64,000 bases of DNA from Pseudomonadota bacterium (GTDB lineage: Bacteria > Pseudomonadota > Alphaproteobacteria > Rhizobiales > Xanthobacteraceae). Under the pieces are notes generated by a model. That model searched no databases. It saw only the letters and a program-made list of their open reading frames with translations, and was not told the origin of the DNA. Made by a program: the position numbers and the translations under genes. This document shows positions 24,743-35,800 of the stretch, piece after piece. Each line of letters starts with the position of its first letter. Positions within the stretch are counted from its first letter, which is position 1. Where the stretch lies: positions 62,001-126,000 of the forward strand of contig JAEWHP010000043.1 in NCBI GenBank assembly GCA_023387735.1. Direction: 5' to 3'.

Positions 24743-25771
24743 ATGACACCGCGTCACGGATTGCGGAAGCTTGGCTTGTCCGGGCTTGCCGCTCTGGTTT
24801 GCGCTTTCAGCGTCAGCGCAGGTTCATCCGGCGTGATGGCCGCGGATGAGCCGAGCCTGGATCTGGCGCTGGAGTCGACGCCTCCTTCTCCGGACCGCGA
24901 ACTGGCGCGGCCTCCTGCAACGTTTTTCAGTATCAATGCCGTTCTGGCAAAAGTGGACGGTCAGCGCGGCCGCGGTCCCGATGCGGTCCGGCTGGCCTCG
25001 CGGACAACAGCGAATGTCGCAACGGATGCGCCGCCTGCGCTGAATGAGGCGAAGCCGGTCGGCAAGGAGCCGTTCGGCCTGTTCACCTTTCGCGCGCCGG
25101 AAGGGATGCTTTGGCGCAAATGGCGGAACATCGAGACCGACATGGCGCGCGAGCAGCTAACGCTGAGCCGGTGCCGAACCGATGCGGAATCCTGCCCGCT
25201 CCACGCCGCCCAGTTCCTGCGCCTGATCGGGGCGGTCAACGCCAAGTCCGGGCGCGCCAGGCTCGAGGAGGTCAATCGCGCTGTCAACATGGCGATCCGT
25301 TACGTCAGCGACTACAGCCAGCACGGTGAAGCCGATCGATGGAGCGCGCCGCTTGCGAGCTTTGCTACCGCCAGGGGCGACTGCGAGGATTACGCCATCG
25401 CCAAATACGTGGCCTTGCGGGAAGCCGGTTTCGCTCGCGAAAACCTGCAGCTCTTGCTGGTGCGCGACCGCGCCGTCCGGCAGGATCATGCGGTGCTGGC
25501 CGCGCGCCTCGAGGATCGCTGGCTGATCCTGGACAACCGGCAATCGCCACTGATCGAAGATTCGAACGCTTCGAGCTTCACGCCCCTGTTCGCCATCAAT
25601 CACGACGGGGTACATCTGTTCGCGGCGCCCTACGCCAGGCGTACGCTGCCCGACGGTCAGCGTGCGGCGGCCCCCGCTGCCGCCAGCGCGCGGCCGCCAT
25701 TCGAATGGACCGGCGCGGAGCCGGTCGCGGAAGGCGCCTCGATGCCCAGCAGCCTGCCCTTGCTGATGTGA
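24743..25771 (+). CDS. LapG-like transglutaminase-like cysteine protease (BTLCP family)
   Basis: A 342-residue precursor. An N-terminal export signal (HGLRKLGLSGLAALVCAF) is followed by a variable region and the BTLCP domain (about 120-300). The triad is Cys214 (ARGDCEDYAIAKY), His249 (QDHAVLAA) and Asp264 (WLILDNRQ). LapG enzymes are periplasmic and clip LapA-type adhesins after a di-alanine to release them from the cell surface. The gene follows the exporter genes by 230 bases, and the adhesin encoded opposite carries a matching PAAG motif. Start 24743 gives a normal signal peptide; a longer GTG-started reading at 24683 is less likely. Confidence 0.85.
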   Translation: MTPRHGLRKLGLSGLAALVCAFSVSAGSSGVMAADEPSLDLALESTPPSPDRELARPPATFFSINAVLAKVDGQRGRGPDAVRLASRTTANVATDAPPALNEAKPVGKEPFGLFTFRAPEGMLWRKWRNIETDMAREQLTLSRCRTDAESCPLHAAQFLRLIGAVNAKSGRARLEEVNRAVNMAIRYVSDYSQHGEADRWSAPLASFATARGDCEDYAIAKYVALREAGFARENLQLLLVRDRAVRQDHAVLAARLEDRWLILDNRQSPLIEDSNASSFTPLFAINHDGVHLFAAPYARRTLPDGQRAAAPAAASARPPFEWTGAEPVAEGASMPSSLPLLM

Positions 25772-25863
25772 GCGCCAATCGCGGTGACTCTCCCCGCGCA
25801 GTTTCCCGGCCGGCGGCAGGGTGTTATGAGCGACGCAAGTGTCGGTTCGAGCGGAGCGCCGGT

Positions 25864-26709
25864 TTGACAAAGATCACCATTGCCACTCCTGCCTTTGGCG
25901 AGGTCTTCTACACACCCTACGTGCAAAGCCTGTTCCGGCTGATGAAGGCGTTCCAGCGCCGCAAGTGGGATTCGACCTTCTCCAGTATCGCCTATGCCGA
26001 CATTGCCGAGAGCCGCAACTTTCTGTTGACCCGCTGGTTCGACAAGACCGACGCCACGCATCTGCTATTCATCGATGCCGACATGGGGTTTCCGGCCGAG
26101 CTCGTCCTGGAGATGGTCGATTTCGGCCGACCGGTGGTTGGCGTCATCTACCCGAAGCGGCAGATCAACCTCGAGCGCGTTGCCGAGCTCTCTGCGGCGG
26201 GCGAGCCGGCGAAGCGGGCAATTGCCCGGGGACACGATTACATCGTCCGCAAGAAGCGCGGCATGAGCATTGCCAGTCCACACGCGGGTTTCATGCAGGT
26301 CGACGGCTGTGGCGCGGGTGTGCTGTTGATCGCGCGTACGGCAATCGCGACCATGCTCGAGAAAATGCCGACGCTCAGTGATCCCGCGGCGAAGATCAAC
26401 TCTCCCCTCGCCGCCGACCTCGACCGGTTGATCCGTGCCTTCGAGCCGGTCCGGGTCAACGGTGCATTGCTGTCGGAGGATTTTTCATTCTGTCATCGCT
26501 GGAACGCGTGCGGCGGCGAGGTCTGGGTCAATACCGCCCACGAGATCGAACATATCGGCCTGCACCGGTTCAAGGGCCGCTATTCCGATGTCGGAACGCA
26601 AGCCACACCGGCACAGCCGCTTCAGGTGCGGATTCCACAGCGCGGCACCCAGCCCAAGGCGCGCGTCAGCCAGCGCGTCAAGATCGTGGCCGACCCGAAC
26701 CGAAAATAG
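25864..26709 (+). CDS. GT-A-fold glycosyltransferase-like protein
   Basis: A 281-residue soluble protein starting MTKITIATPAFGEVFYTP. An Asp-x-Asp motif in LLFIDADMGFPAE (about residue 70) and the later LSEDFSFCHRW resemble metal and acceptor sites of GT-A glycosyltransferases. It has no membrane segment. No in-frame ATG fits, and TTG at 25864 with GGAG seven bases ahead is the best start. The long reading upstream overlaps the protease gene and is spurious. Its position between LapG-like protease and adhesin could mean it modifies the adhesin or a surface glycan, but this is inference. Confidence 0.7.
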   Translation: MTKITIATPAFGEVFYTPYVQSLFRLMKAFQRRKWDSTFSSIAYADIAESRNFLLTRWFDKTDATHLLFIDADMGFPAELVLEMVDFGRPVVGVIYPKRQINLERVAELSAAGEPAKRAIARGHDYIVRKKRGMSIASPHAGFMQVDGCGAGVLLIARTAIATMLEKMPTLSDPAAKINSPLAADLDRLIRAFEPVRVNGALLSEDFSFCHRWNACGGEVWVNTAHEIEHIGLHRFKGRYSDVGTQATPAQPLQVRIPQRGTQPKARVSQRVKIVADPNRK

Positions 26710-26801
26710 ACGGCCACATCCCAAGGCACATCGGCTGCAAGGCCGGCGGCGGGACCTCGTAGCGAATGATCGGCTGGAGTAAATCGATCCCGCATAAAAA
26801 G

Positions 26802-26825
26802 ATCCGCCGGCTACAGCCGGCGGAT
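26802..26825 (-). terminator. Rho-independent terminator of the adhesin gene
   Basis: ATCCGCCGGCT and AGCCGGCGGAT are perfectly complementary 11-base arms with a two-base centre. On the minus strand the stem is followed by CTTTTTAT, a proper T-run. On the plus strand the T-run is weaker. It separates the two convergent genes. Confidence 0.85.
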
Positions 26826-26847
26826 TTGTCGTTCAAACGTCGGGCGG

Positions 26848-29800
26848 TTACGACGCCGCCAGTTGCATCGCAAGCGCGGCCTGCTCATGCATGATCGTGA
26901 TGGCAGCGGGCGTCGTCGCGCCGGCATCCACGCCCGCATGCCCCGCTTCGGCCTCCTGCGTCTGCGGCGCCGGAGCGTGATCTGCCCCAGGCTGTTGCAG
27001 CCCGCTGAGGTCGATATCGCCACCGCCGTAATCGATCTCCGCCGCCACCGCCGCGAATGCCGACAGATCATGATCTTCCGCAGGATGGCTGTCGGGCTGG
27101 GCAGATGCCGTGCCAAGGGAGGCATCCAGATCCACTTCGACAAAGGTGCCCGTGCTGCCGTCCGCATAAGTGAAGCTGCCGGTGCCCGCGATGTGCTGGC
27201 CGTCGATCGGCGCGCCGCCCGGCGTCGTGCTCAGGCTGATGCTGGTGACGCCGAGATCGCCGAGCGTCGCCAGTTCGCCGGTCTCGCTGACGCCGTTGTG
27301 GTTGGCGTCCTGCCAGACCACGAGGTCGCCGAAGGCCTGATCCTGGCTGTCGATCACGCCGTCATGGTTGCCATCGAGGCTCGCAAGCGCCGCAATGCCG
27401 TCGGCAAATTGGCCGCCGTTGAAGTTCGGCGTGAACAGTTCCTTGCCGCCTTCGATCTTGCCGGAGCCGTCGAGATCAAACGCGAGGATGCCGTCTTCAC
27501 CGTTGGCAGTCCAGGCAATCTGGTCCTGGACGCCGTCGTGGTTGATGTCGAACCCGACGCCGTTCTCCAGCGACGTGAACGAAATTCCATGCTGGCCGAG
27601 ATCGAGCACGATCGGGTCGGCCGTCGCCACGAAGTTGGCATCGGATAGATTTCCGAAACCAACACCGGTGAGCGTCATGACGTGCTCAAGGGTGAAGCTG
27701 CCGGTACCAAGATTCGATCCACTACCGCTGATCGTGGAACCCACGTTCATCGTGTAGATGCCCGCGTCCGCGCCAGCCGTATTGTTCGAGTAGACGATGA
27801 CCGTGTAAGTACCAGCCGCGATGTCATCGATCGCATTGGCGATGACGGTTTCGATGGCAGCTCCGTTTCCGTCCAGCGTCAGGTTCGGACTGGTAAACGC
27901 ACCCGTCAACTCGATCACTTCTCCCGGGTTGTCGGCATCCGCCGCGCTGATGTTCGTGAACGTCCCATTCGCAATCGCGGCACCGTTGAACGTCACAGCG
28001 ATCTTGTCGTTTGCCACGGCGAAATGGGAAACGGTGGCAACCGTATTGTGCGTGTCGCCCATCGAAGTGTGGTTGAAGACGATCTTGTCTGCAGCACTGT
28101 CGATTCCAAGATCGATGCTCCACGCCGTGGTCGTGATGCCCGCGTTGATCATCACCGTATCGCCGCCGGTGCCGGCGATGATCGTGCCGCCCCCCGCATT
28201 GGCCGTGATTGAAAAGCCTTCGGTCTGGTTCGAAAGGTTCAACGTCAATCCCGGGGCGTTGACCACAACCTTCTCGACGTTGACGATCTGGGCGTTGCCC
28301 TGACTTGTGAAACTGCCGTCGAAGCGGAGCGTATCCGTGCCGTCGCCACCGTCCATCACATAGTCGTTCTGGTCAGCGACGATCGTGTCGGTGCCGCCGC
28401 CAGCGAACACGATATCCACGCCACCCTTCCCGTCGAACGTATCGCCATCGCCGTCGCCAACGAGGATCTCGTTCGACGCCGTGCCGGTGACGTCACCGCC
28501 GCCGTTCTTGTTGAACACCTCGACGCTACCGGTATCCGTCGACGTGCCGTTGGAAGCGGTGTAGTCGAACGAACCGCCGTTGGCGCTGCTTCCGTCGTCG
28601 ATGTTAACGACGTTGCCTGCCGGGTTCGCCACATCAAGGCTGTCTTCATTAGACACGCCGGTGACGTCCAAACTCCCGCTTTCGGTCGTATCGTTGTGCA
28701 GCAGCGCCCACTCCGGAACATTGAAGGCGGTGCCATCGAAGTTGGTCCGGATGATGTCGTTGACCGCGGTTACCTCGTTCACATTGTTGACCGTGACCGT
28801 AATGCTCTGCGTGTCGGTACCGCCGTTGCCGTCCGAGACCTGGACGGTCACAAAATAGACATTGTCGTTGTCGGTTCCGCCGATATCGTTGGGAGCCTCA
28901 AAGTTCGGAGCAGACGTGAACTTCAGCGCGCCGGTCGACGAATTGATCGTGAACCTGCTGAAGTCCGTTCCCGGTGTATTGACGATCGAGTAGGTCAGGG
29001 TCTGCCCGGCATCCGGATCGGTGGCGTCGATATCAGTCACCGCTGTGGTGTTCTCGTTGATCGAGACGCTGAACGCGGCTCCACCATTCGGTGCGATGAT
29101 CGTCGGCGCATCGTTCGCCGCGTTCACGGTGACGCTGGCCGTATCGGTGGCGCTCGAGAAGGCGGTGCTGCCGCCGTTGGTCGAGGTATTCACCTTCGTG
29201 CCTGCGGTGCCCGTTGTCTCATCCCACGCGCGGAATGTTATGCCGTCCGTGACTGTGCCGCTGAAGTTGGCGGCCGGCTGGAAGTACAGCCGGGTGTCGC
29301 CGTTGGCTTCGAGCAGCAGTGCGCTGCTGTTGCTGACCGCACCGACCGCAGTCCAGGTCGTTCCGCCGTTGGTCGAATAGAACCAGGTACCATTGGCGCT
29401 GTTGGTGCCGGTGATGGCGATGCCGAGACCCGGACCATCCGCGTCCGTCACGTTGTTGATGCCGCCGCCACCGGTCAGGTCCACCAGCGACGAGACCAGC
29501 GTGCCCACCGCGCCGGAGGGCGCGACCGCATCTTCGGTGATCGCCACGAGGAACGGTGACGCGTTGGCGTCGAGAACCGGCGCACCGTTCACGTTGTCGA
29601 TATTGATCGTCAGCGTGGACGACACCGTATCCCCATCGTTGTCCGTCAGGGTGTAGGTGAACGGACGGCTGAAGTCGGCCGCGATATTGGTCGGCGGCGT
29701 GTAGACGTAGGTGCCGTCGTCGAGGTCGACGACGAAGCTTTCGCCGGCGCTGCCGGAGAACGTGATCGTCAGCTTGTGGGTCGCGGTATTGAAACTGTAG

Positions 29801-32800
29801 GCGTTCTGGCCCGAGCCCAACTCGGTGATCGAGTTGCTCGTGGGGCTGTAGGAATAGATCTTGCCGTCGATGGCGATCGATTTCACGTAGCCGCCGTCGG
29901 CGCCGAACGATGTCGGAATGCTGCCGTCGATGACCGAGCCGGAAATCGATGGATTGACGGTGCCGACCAGCGTCGACTGCAGCTGGTTGAGATCGGTGAT
30001 GATCAACGCATCGGTATCGGTGCCCGAGCCCGTGCCGCGGCCGTCATGGGCCAGCGGATCGAGATAGGTATCCGGCGCGGACGAGCCCAGGCCGATCGCG
30101 TAGGACACGATGTCGTTGGCGTTGACGAAGTTGATCCAGTCGGTCAGCTCGGAGCCCGACACCTGCTCGCTGGTCGGCTCCGGCTGCCCGTCCGAAATGA
30201 AGTAGGAGACGTTGCGCACGCCGGGCGTGGTGAGCTTGCCCGGATCGTCGAACGCGTCCGGCGCGAGCGCCGTGGCATCGTCATAGTCGGTGCCGTCGTC
30301 GGCAGTCAGGCCGTTGATGTAGGTCTTGGCATCCGCCACCGACAGCCACACGCTGCCCTGCTTCTGTGCGTTGTCGTTGAACTTGACGATCTGGACCCGC
30401 ACGTCGCCGGCGGCATCGTACTGGTCGAGCAACTGATTGGCGGCCGCCTTGAGCAGGTCGAGGCGCGTGGCATAGCCCGAGACTCCCGAATCGAACCCCA
30501 TGCTTCCCGAACGGTCGAGGATCAGCAGGATATTGGTGTCGGACGCCCCCTCGGTCACCGTCTTCACGATCGGCGCAGCGGCCGGAGAATCGTCGTTGAT
30601 GGTGACCGAAAGCGTTCCCGTGGCGGCATCGCCGTTGGAGTCTTTCACCTGATAGGTGAGATTGACGTTGAGATTGTCCTCGTAGGAGGTCTCCGGACCG
30701 TTGTTCGCACCGTCAGCATCGTGGCCCGGATGATCGACCGGCTTGAGCTGCGTGTAAGTGTAGGCGCCGGTTGCGGTGTTCAGTACCACCGTGAAGGCCG
30801 CGGTGGACTGCGCATCCGCAAGCGACGCCGTATTCGTCGACGCGTACAGCGTGTCACCGGCAGCATCCCAATAGTACTTCAGCGCCGCGCCGCCGGACGA
30901 CAGCCCGACGAGGGTCGAGTGCGACCCGTCGTCCATCGGCGAGAAGTTGATCGGGTCCGAGGCCGCCGGACCATCGGTATTGAAGTTGTGGATCAGCGTT
31001 CCCGTTTGCGTGACTGCGCTACCGGCGACGTCGCCAGGTTGCGGGGTGGCGATGCCGTTCGGCAATCCGTCCTCATCGACGGTGATGGACTGCGAACCCG
31101 CCGTCGGTACGGCATTGGCGTTGGTGATATTGACCACCTGCTCGGCGGTCGACTTGTCGCCATCGCCGTCGGTGATCTCGTAGATGAAATTCCCTGTTGT
31201 GCTGGAGTTGCTCGCATTGACGGATGGATCGAAGGTCCACGTGCCATCCGCCTGGAATGTATACGTCCCGTTGACGTTCGAGAGGGTGGTCGTTCCGCTT
31301 GGCGCAATGGACTGCAAGCCGCTGCCGATATCGACCGCGGTAACCGTAGCTCCGTCCGCCCCCTTGATGTCGTTGAGAAGCAGATTGGTGCCGGAGGTGA
31401 CACCGTCAGTCTCTGCGACCGTCAATGCCGCTCCGGCCACCGCCGTCGGGACATCGTCGATGATGACGATCTTGATCGTCGACGTGGCAGAATCGCCATC
31501 GGCGTCCGTTGCGACAATGCTCAGATTTTCAGACAGGTTGTTGTTGCCCTGCACCGACGCATGCTGCTCGTTGTCAACGAGCGTGTAGCTGTAGCTTACG
31601 TTTGTGCCGTCGAACCCCGTTATCGCGAACGTGTTCCCGGTTGCGGTCGTAAACGACGTCGCGATGAAAGCGCCATTGGTGATGACGGCGTGACCGTCGA
31701 TGACCAGGCTGTCCAGACCGTTGGTGGCCGAGATAGCAAACGTTCCGTTCTTCGTGAGATTTCCGGAGTCCGGGCTCGAGCCGGCCGACTCGCCGACGCC
31801 GCGGCTCGCCAGCAGATCGTTTTCATGGACGATGATATCGCCGTCCTCGGCGTTGATTCCCGAAAACGTGACGCCGTCATCGGAAATGCCGATCGTCAGC
31901 GTCGCGGTCGAGGAATCGCCGTCGCCATCGGTCAGGGTGTAGGTAAAGACATCGTTCGCAACGATCGGCGCCCCGTCGAAGCGGGTATAGATGTACTCGC
32001 CATTCTCGTTGATGACGAGCGTGCCGTACTGGCCGTTTACCTGGAAATTATGCGAACCGTCCGAGGTCGTGTCGGCGGTCACGCCGACGACGCCCGTGAT
32101 CTTTGCTCCGTCTGCACCAAGCAAGTCTGCGCCGTTGTTCGTCGTGCCGGCCCCGGTGATGACGTTGCCGGTAGCAGTCGAATTGTCGATGTATGCAAAA
32201 TCGTCGAAACCGAAATAGTTGGGCGCGTCGAGGGTGATCTTGTCGACGCTGCCGAGAACGGCGAGATTCACATAGGTCGGTCCACCCGCTCCACCCTGAT
32301 GGATTTCTTGAGTGAAGCTGCTAACCAGAACGCCATTGAGGTAACCGGAAACGGTAATGGTCATCGGCTCGGATCCGTTCGACGAGAACCATGCTCCGAG
32401 CGCTGTGAACCTGCTGCCGTCGGTGTGGGCTATGGAGATCGGGTCGCCCGCAGTCCCGGTATACCCCGCCTGCTCGACGCCATTCTTTTCCCCGATGAAC
32501 GCAAGATTGCTGCCCGAGTGAGGAGCATAATTCGCAAAGGGACCCGAGCCCGGCGGATTGTGAATGCCCGCCTGGATAAAGTTGAAGCCGTGATAGGACG
32601 AAACGATCGGCGTTTCGCTATCCTCGCCAAGCGGGACGTCGTCGAAATTCAGGGTTTTCACAGAACCAGTAACCGAATCGACATCCGCGTTCGCTACCGA
32701 AATATCGTCCTGGATCTGAACGGTGAACGTACCGGTCGTCAGTCTGACCGAGTCGCCGTCACCGTCGGTCGCGATGATATAGTTGGACAGGTCGAGCACC

Positions 32801-35800
32801 GTCGTGAGCAGATTCTCGGTGTTGTCACCGGCGTCGCCATTCAGCGACGGATGATCGATCTGATCCTTCAAAGTGAAGGTGTAAGTGCCGTCGGAATTGA
32901 CCGTGAGCGTGAACACCTCGCGATCGGTGTCGGCCTGGTAGCCGGAACTGCCGCCCAGATTGACGTAGCCACGCAGCGTCGAACCATCGGACACGATGAG
33001 TACGTCACTACCCCTGGAATCCAGGCCGCTGTTTACCGGACTGTTCTGAACCACGAGATCGAATGCCGTTGAGCCCGGACCATCCGCCCCGAACTTGACC
33101 AGCGCAGCCAGCGAACCGCTGGCGATCGCCGATCCGGTCCCCGCGGTCTCGCCGGGGCGACCAGCATCCGGATTGCCTGTCGGCAATCCGTCTTCGTCCA
33201 CAACCGCGGAAATCTTGATGTCCGCAACTGTCGGACCGTCGTCTTCAAACCGGATCTTGCCGGAAATATCAGCCGAATCCCTGGCGGAGTCGCCGTCGCC
33301 ATCGGTGACCGTCACCGTGGCAAGGATCTTGTTGCTCGCGATTGCGATGTACTCGTCGACCTCGGATGTATCACCGTGCTTGAGCGAAACATACTGGACC
33401 ACCGAAACCTTGCCGGTGACCGGATCGATGGCGATAGCAAATGCCGCCGGGTCGCTGCCGCTATTGTTCACACCCGAGCCCGAATCCGGGCCGTCGAAGC
33501 GGCCGACGATCAGGTCGCCTTCCTTGAACAAATAGATGCTCTTCCCATCGGTCGTGTCGAGGCCGGAATCGGCGCCGTTCCCGCCGTTCAGGGTGAGCGA
33601 GAACACCCTGGAATTCGAGGTTGCCGGACCGTCCGCACCGAAACTGGCAGAGATCGTCAGCGCCGCGCCCTCACTCTGGGCAAACCCGATGGCCCCATCG
33701 ACCTTCTGGCCGTTGGTGAGATGCGGATCCGATCCCTTGTCGTGAACGTTGGCGAAAAGGTCCCTGCCGGCCTGCGCCGTCGTGTCGTTGTCGGACGACT
33801 GGACACCCGGGGTCTCGTCGTGAACGACCAGGAAACCGTCGGCGACGCGGACGTTAATCGACGGGCCGTCATCGAGGAAAGTGATGAGGTTGCCGATATT
33901 GACGGAATTCGACGACTGGTCACCGTCCGAATCCGTCACCGTCAAGGTTGCGGTGATCTTGCCATTCAGGGTCTGCTGGATCGTCGACGGATCGTCCGGC
34001 GACGCGTCGTTGCTGTTGCTGCCGTTGTCGTTGGATTCGTTCGAATCCCCGCGGTCGTCGTGCTTGATCGAGAGATATTGCGCGACGCTGACCTCGCCGT
34101 CCGCGCCGATCGCGATTGCAAAGGCGACCTTGCCGTCGAACTGGCCGCCAACGACGGTGCCGATGACCAGGCCGTCCTTCATCGACAGATTGATCGGGCT
34201 TCCGTCGGTCACGAACAGGCCGGAAGGCGTTCCGTTACCGTTGGTAACGCTCAGCGTGAACTGATGCGGATAGGGAGGCGAATCCGAACCGATGACAGAA
34301 TCGTTGACGACCACGGCAAAATCGCTGTGCGCGTATGCAATGGCGCCATTGCCGGAGTTGCCGCCGTTATTGTCGCCCGCCACGTCGGGATCATCGCCGA
34401 CGAGACGGACGCCGTCGACAAAGGTCGCTTCGAGATTGGCGAACAGATTCCGGACGCTGCTCGAGGTCGTGTCGTCCGCCTGGTTGCCCGGCGTTTCGTC
34501 GACCGTGACCGAACCGTGGCCGATATCGATATCGGCCTGCGGCACGTCGTCGGTGATCGTTACCGTGAACTTGCCGCTCAGAGTTACCTGGTCACCATCC
34601 CTGTCGGTGAAGGTGATGATGGAGCCGAAGTCGATATTGGGAACGCTGGCCTGGATTCCGTCGATCGGAAGGCCCGAACGCAGATCGGTATTCTGGCCGT
34701 CGCCGGCGACATGGATCAATTCGTCGTACAGGCGGAATTCGTACGCGCCGGTCACGGTGTTCAGGGTCAGCGACAACACCGGATTGCCGCTCGGGTTCGG
34801 CTCGTATCCCGTGATGACGATCTCGTTCGGTCCGCCCGACGAGGTCTGGTAGAACAACGGCTTGCCGTTCTGTCCGTCGCCCTGCGCCGTCTGCTTGGAG
34901 AACAGACCGAGCGCGGTCAATTGGGCGATTGCATCGGCTGAAAACGCAAACGTGCCGGGTTCATCGGCACCTGTGGAGACCAGTCCCGCAAGCGATCCGG
35001 TCACGATCGCCGCACCGGTCGAGCCTTCGGTCAGCGAGCCGTCGCCGCTGCCGTCGCTCGGGCTCGTCCCCTGCGACCAGGAGGTGTTGATGTCGTCTTC
35101 GTCGACGACGATAGAAACCGTGCCGCTGGTCAGGATGGGTATATCGTCCTGCACGTCAACCGTGAACGTGCCGGAGGCGAGGTTGACAAAGTCACCATCA
35201 CCGTCGGTCGCCACGATGAAGCTCGAAAGATCCAGCGTTGCCGCCAGCGGGTTTTCGCTGTTGTCGCCGGCTGCGTTGTTCAGCGTCGGGTGATCGACCT
35301 GGTCCTTTAGCGTGAACGTATAGGAGCCGTCCGGCCCAACCGTCAGCGTGAAAATTTCACGGTCGCCGGCAGTGAAGCCGGATCCATTGCCGGACTCGAC
35401 ATAGCCGTGCAGCGTTGTCCCGTCCGACACGATGAGCACATGGCCGCCCTTCGAGGTCAGGCCGGTGTCAACCGGCGCGACCAGCGTAGCCAGATGGAAG
35501 GCATTCGCGCCAGCTCCATCCGTTCCAAAATCGACGAGGGAGGCAAGCGAACCGGTGGCGATGGCCGAACCCGTCCCGGCGACCTCGCCCGGACGGCCGG
35601 CGTCGACATTGTGACCCGGCAACCCGTCTTCGTCGACGACGGCAATCACGACCTTATCGCCGACGAGCACGGGGCCGTCATCCTGGAAGACGATGCTGGA
35701 GGATTCACCGTTCCCGGCGATCAGTATCGTCGCCGAGGAAGTCGCCGTGTCGTTGTCTCCGTCGGTAATGGTTGCTGTCAGCGTGACGCCAAGGCTCGTG

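Noticed and set aside
29776..33072. A 1098-residue open reading on the plus strand opposite the adhesin gene.
   Set aside because: It is the antisense shadow of the repetitive Asp/Gly-rich adhesin reading, rich in Arg and Val as expected of such antisense frames. It has no ribosome site or recognisable domain.
33376..34941. A 521-residue open reading on the plus strand within the adhesin gene.
   Set aside because: Same reason: an antisense frame of the repeats with no domain.
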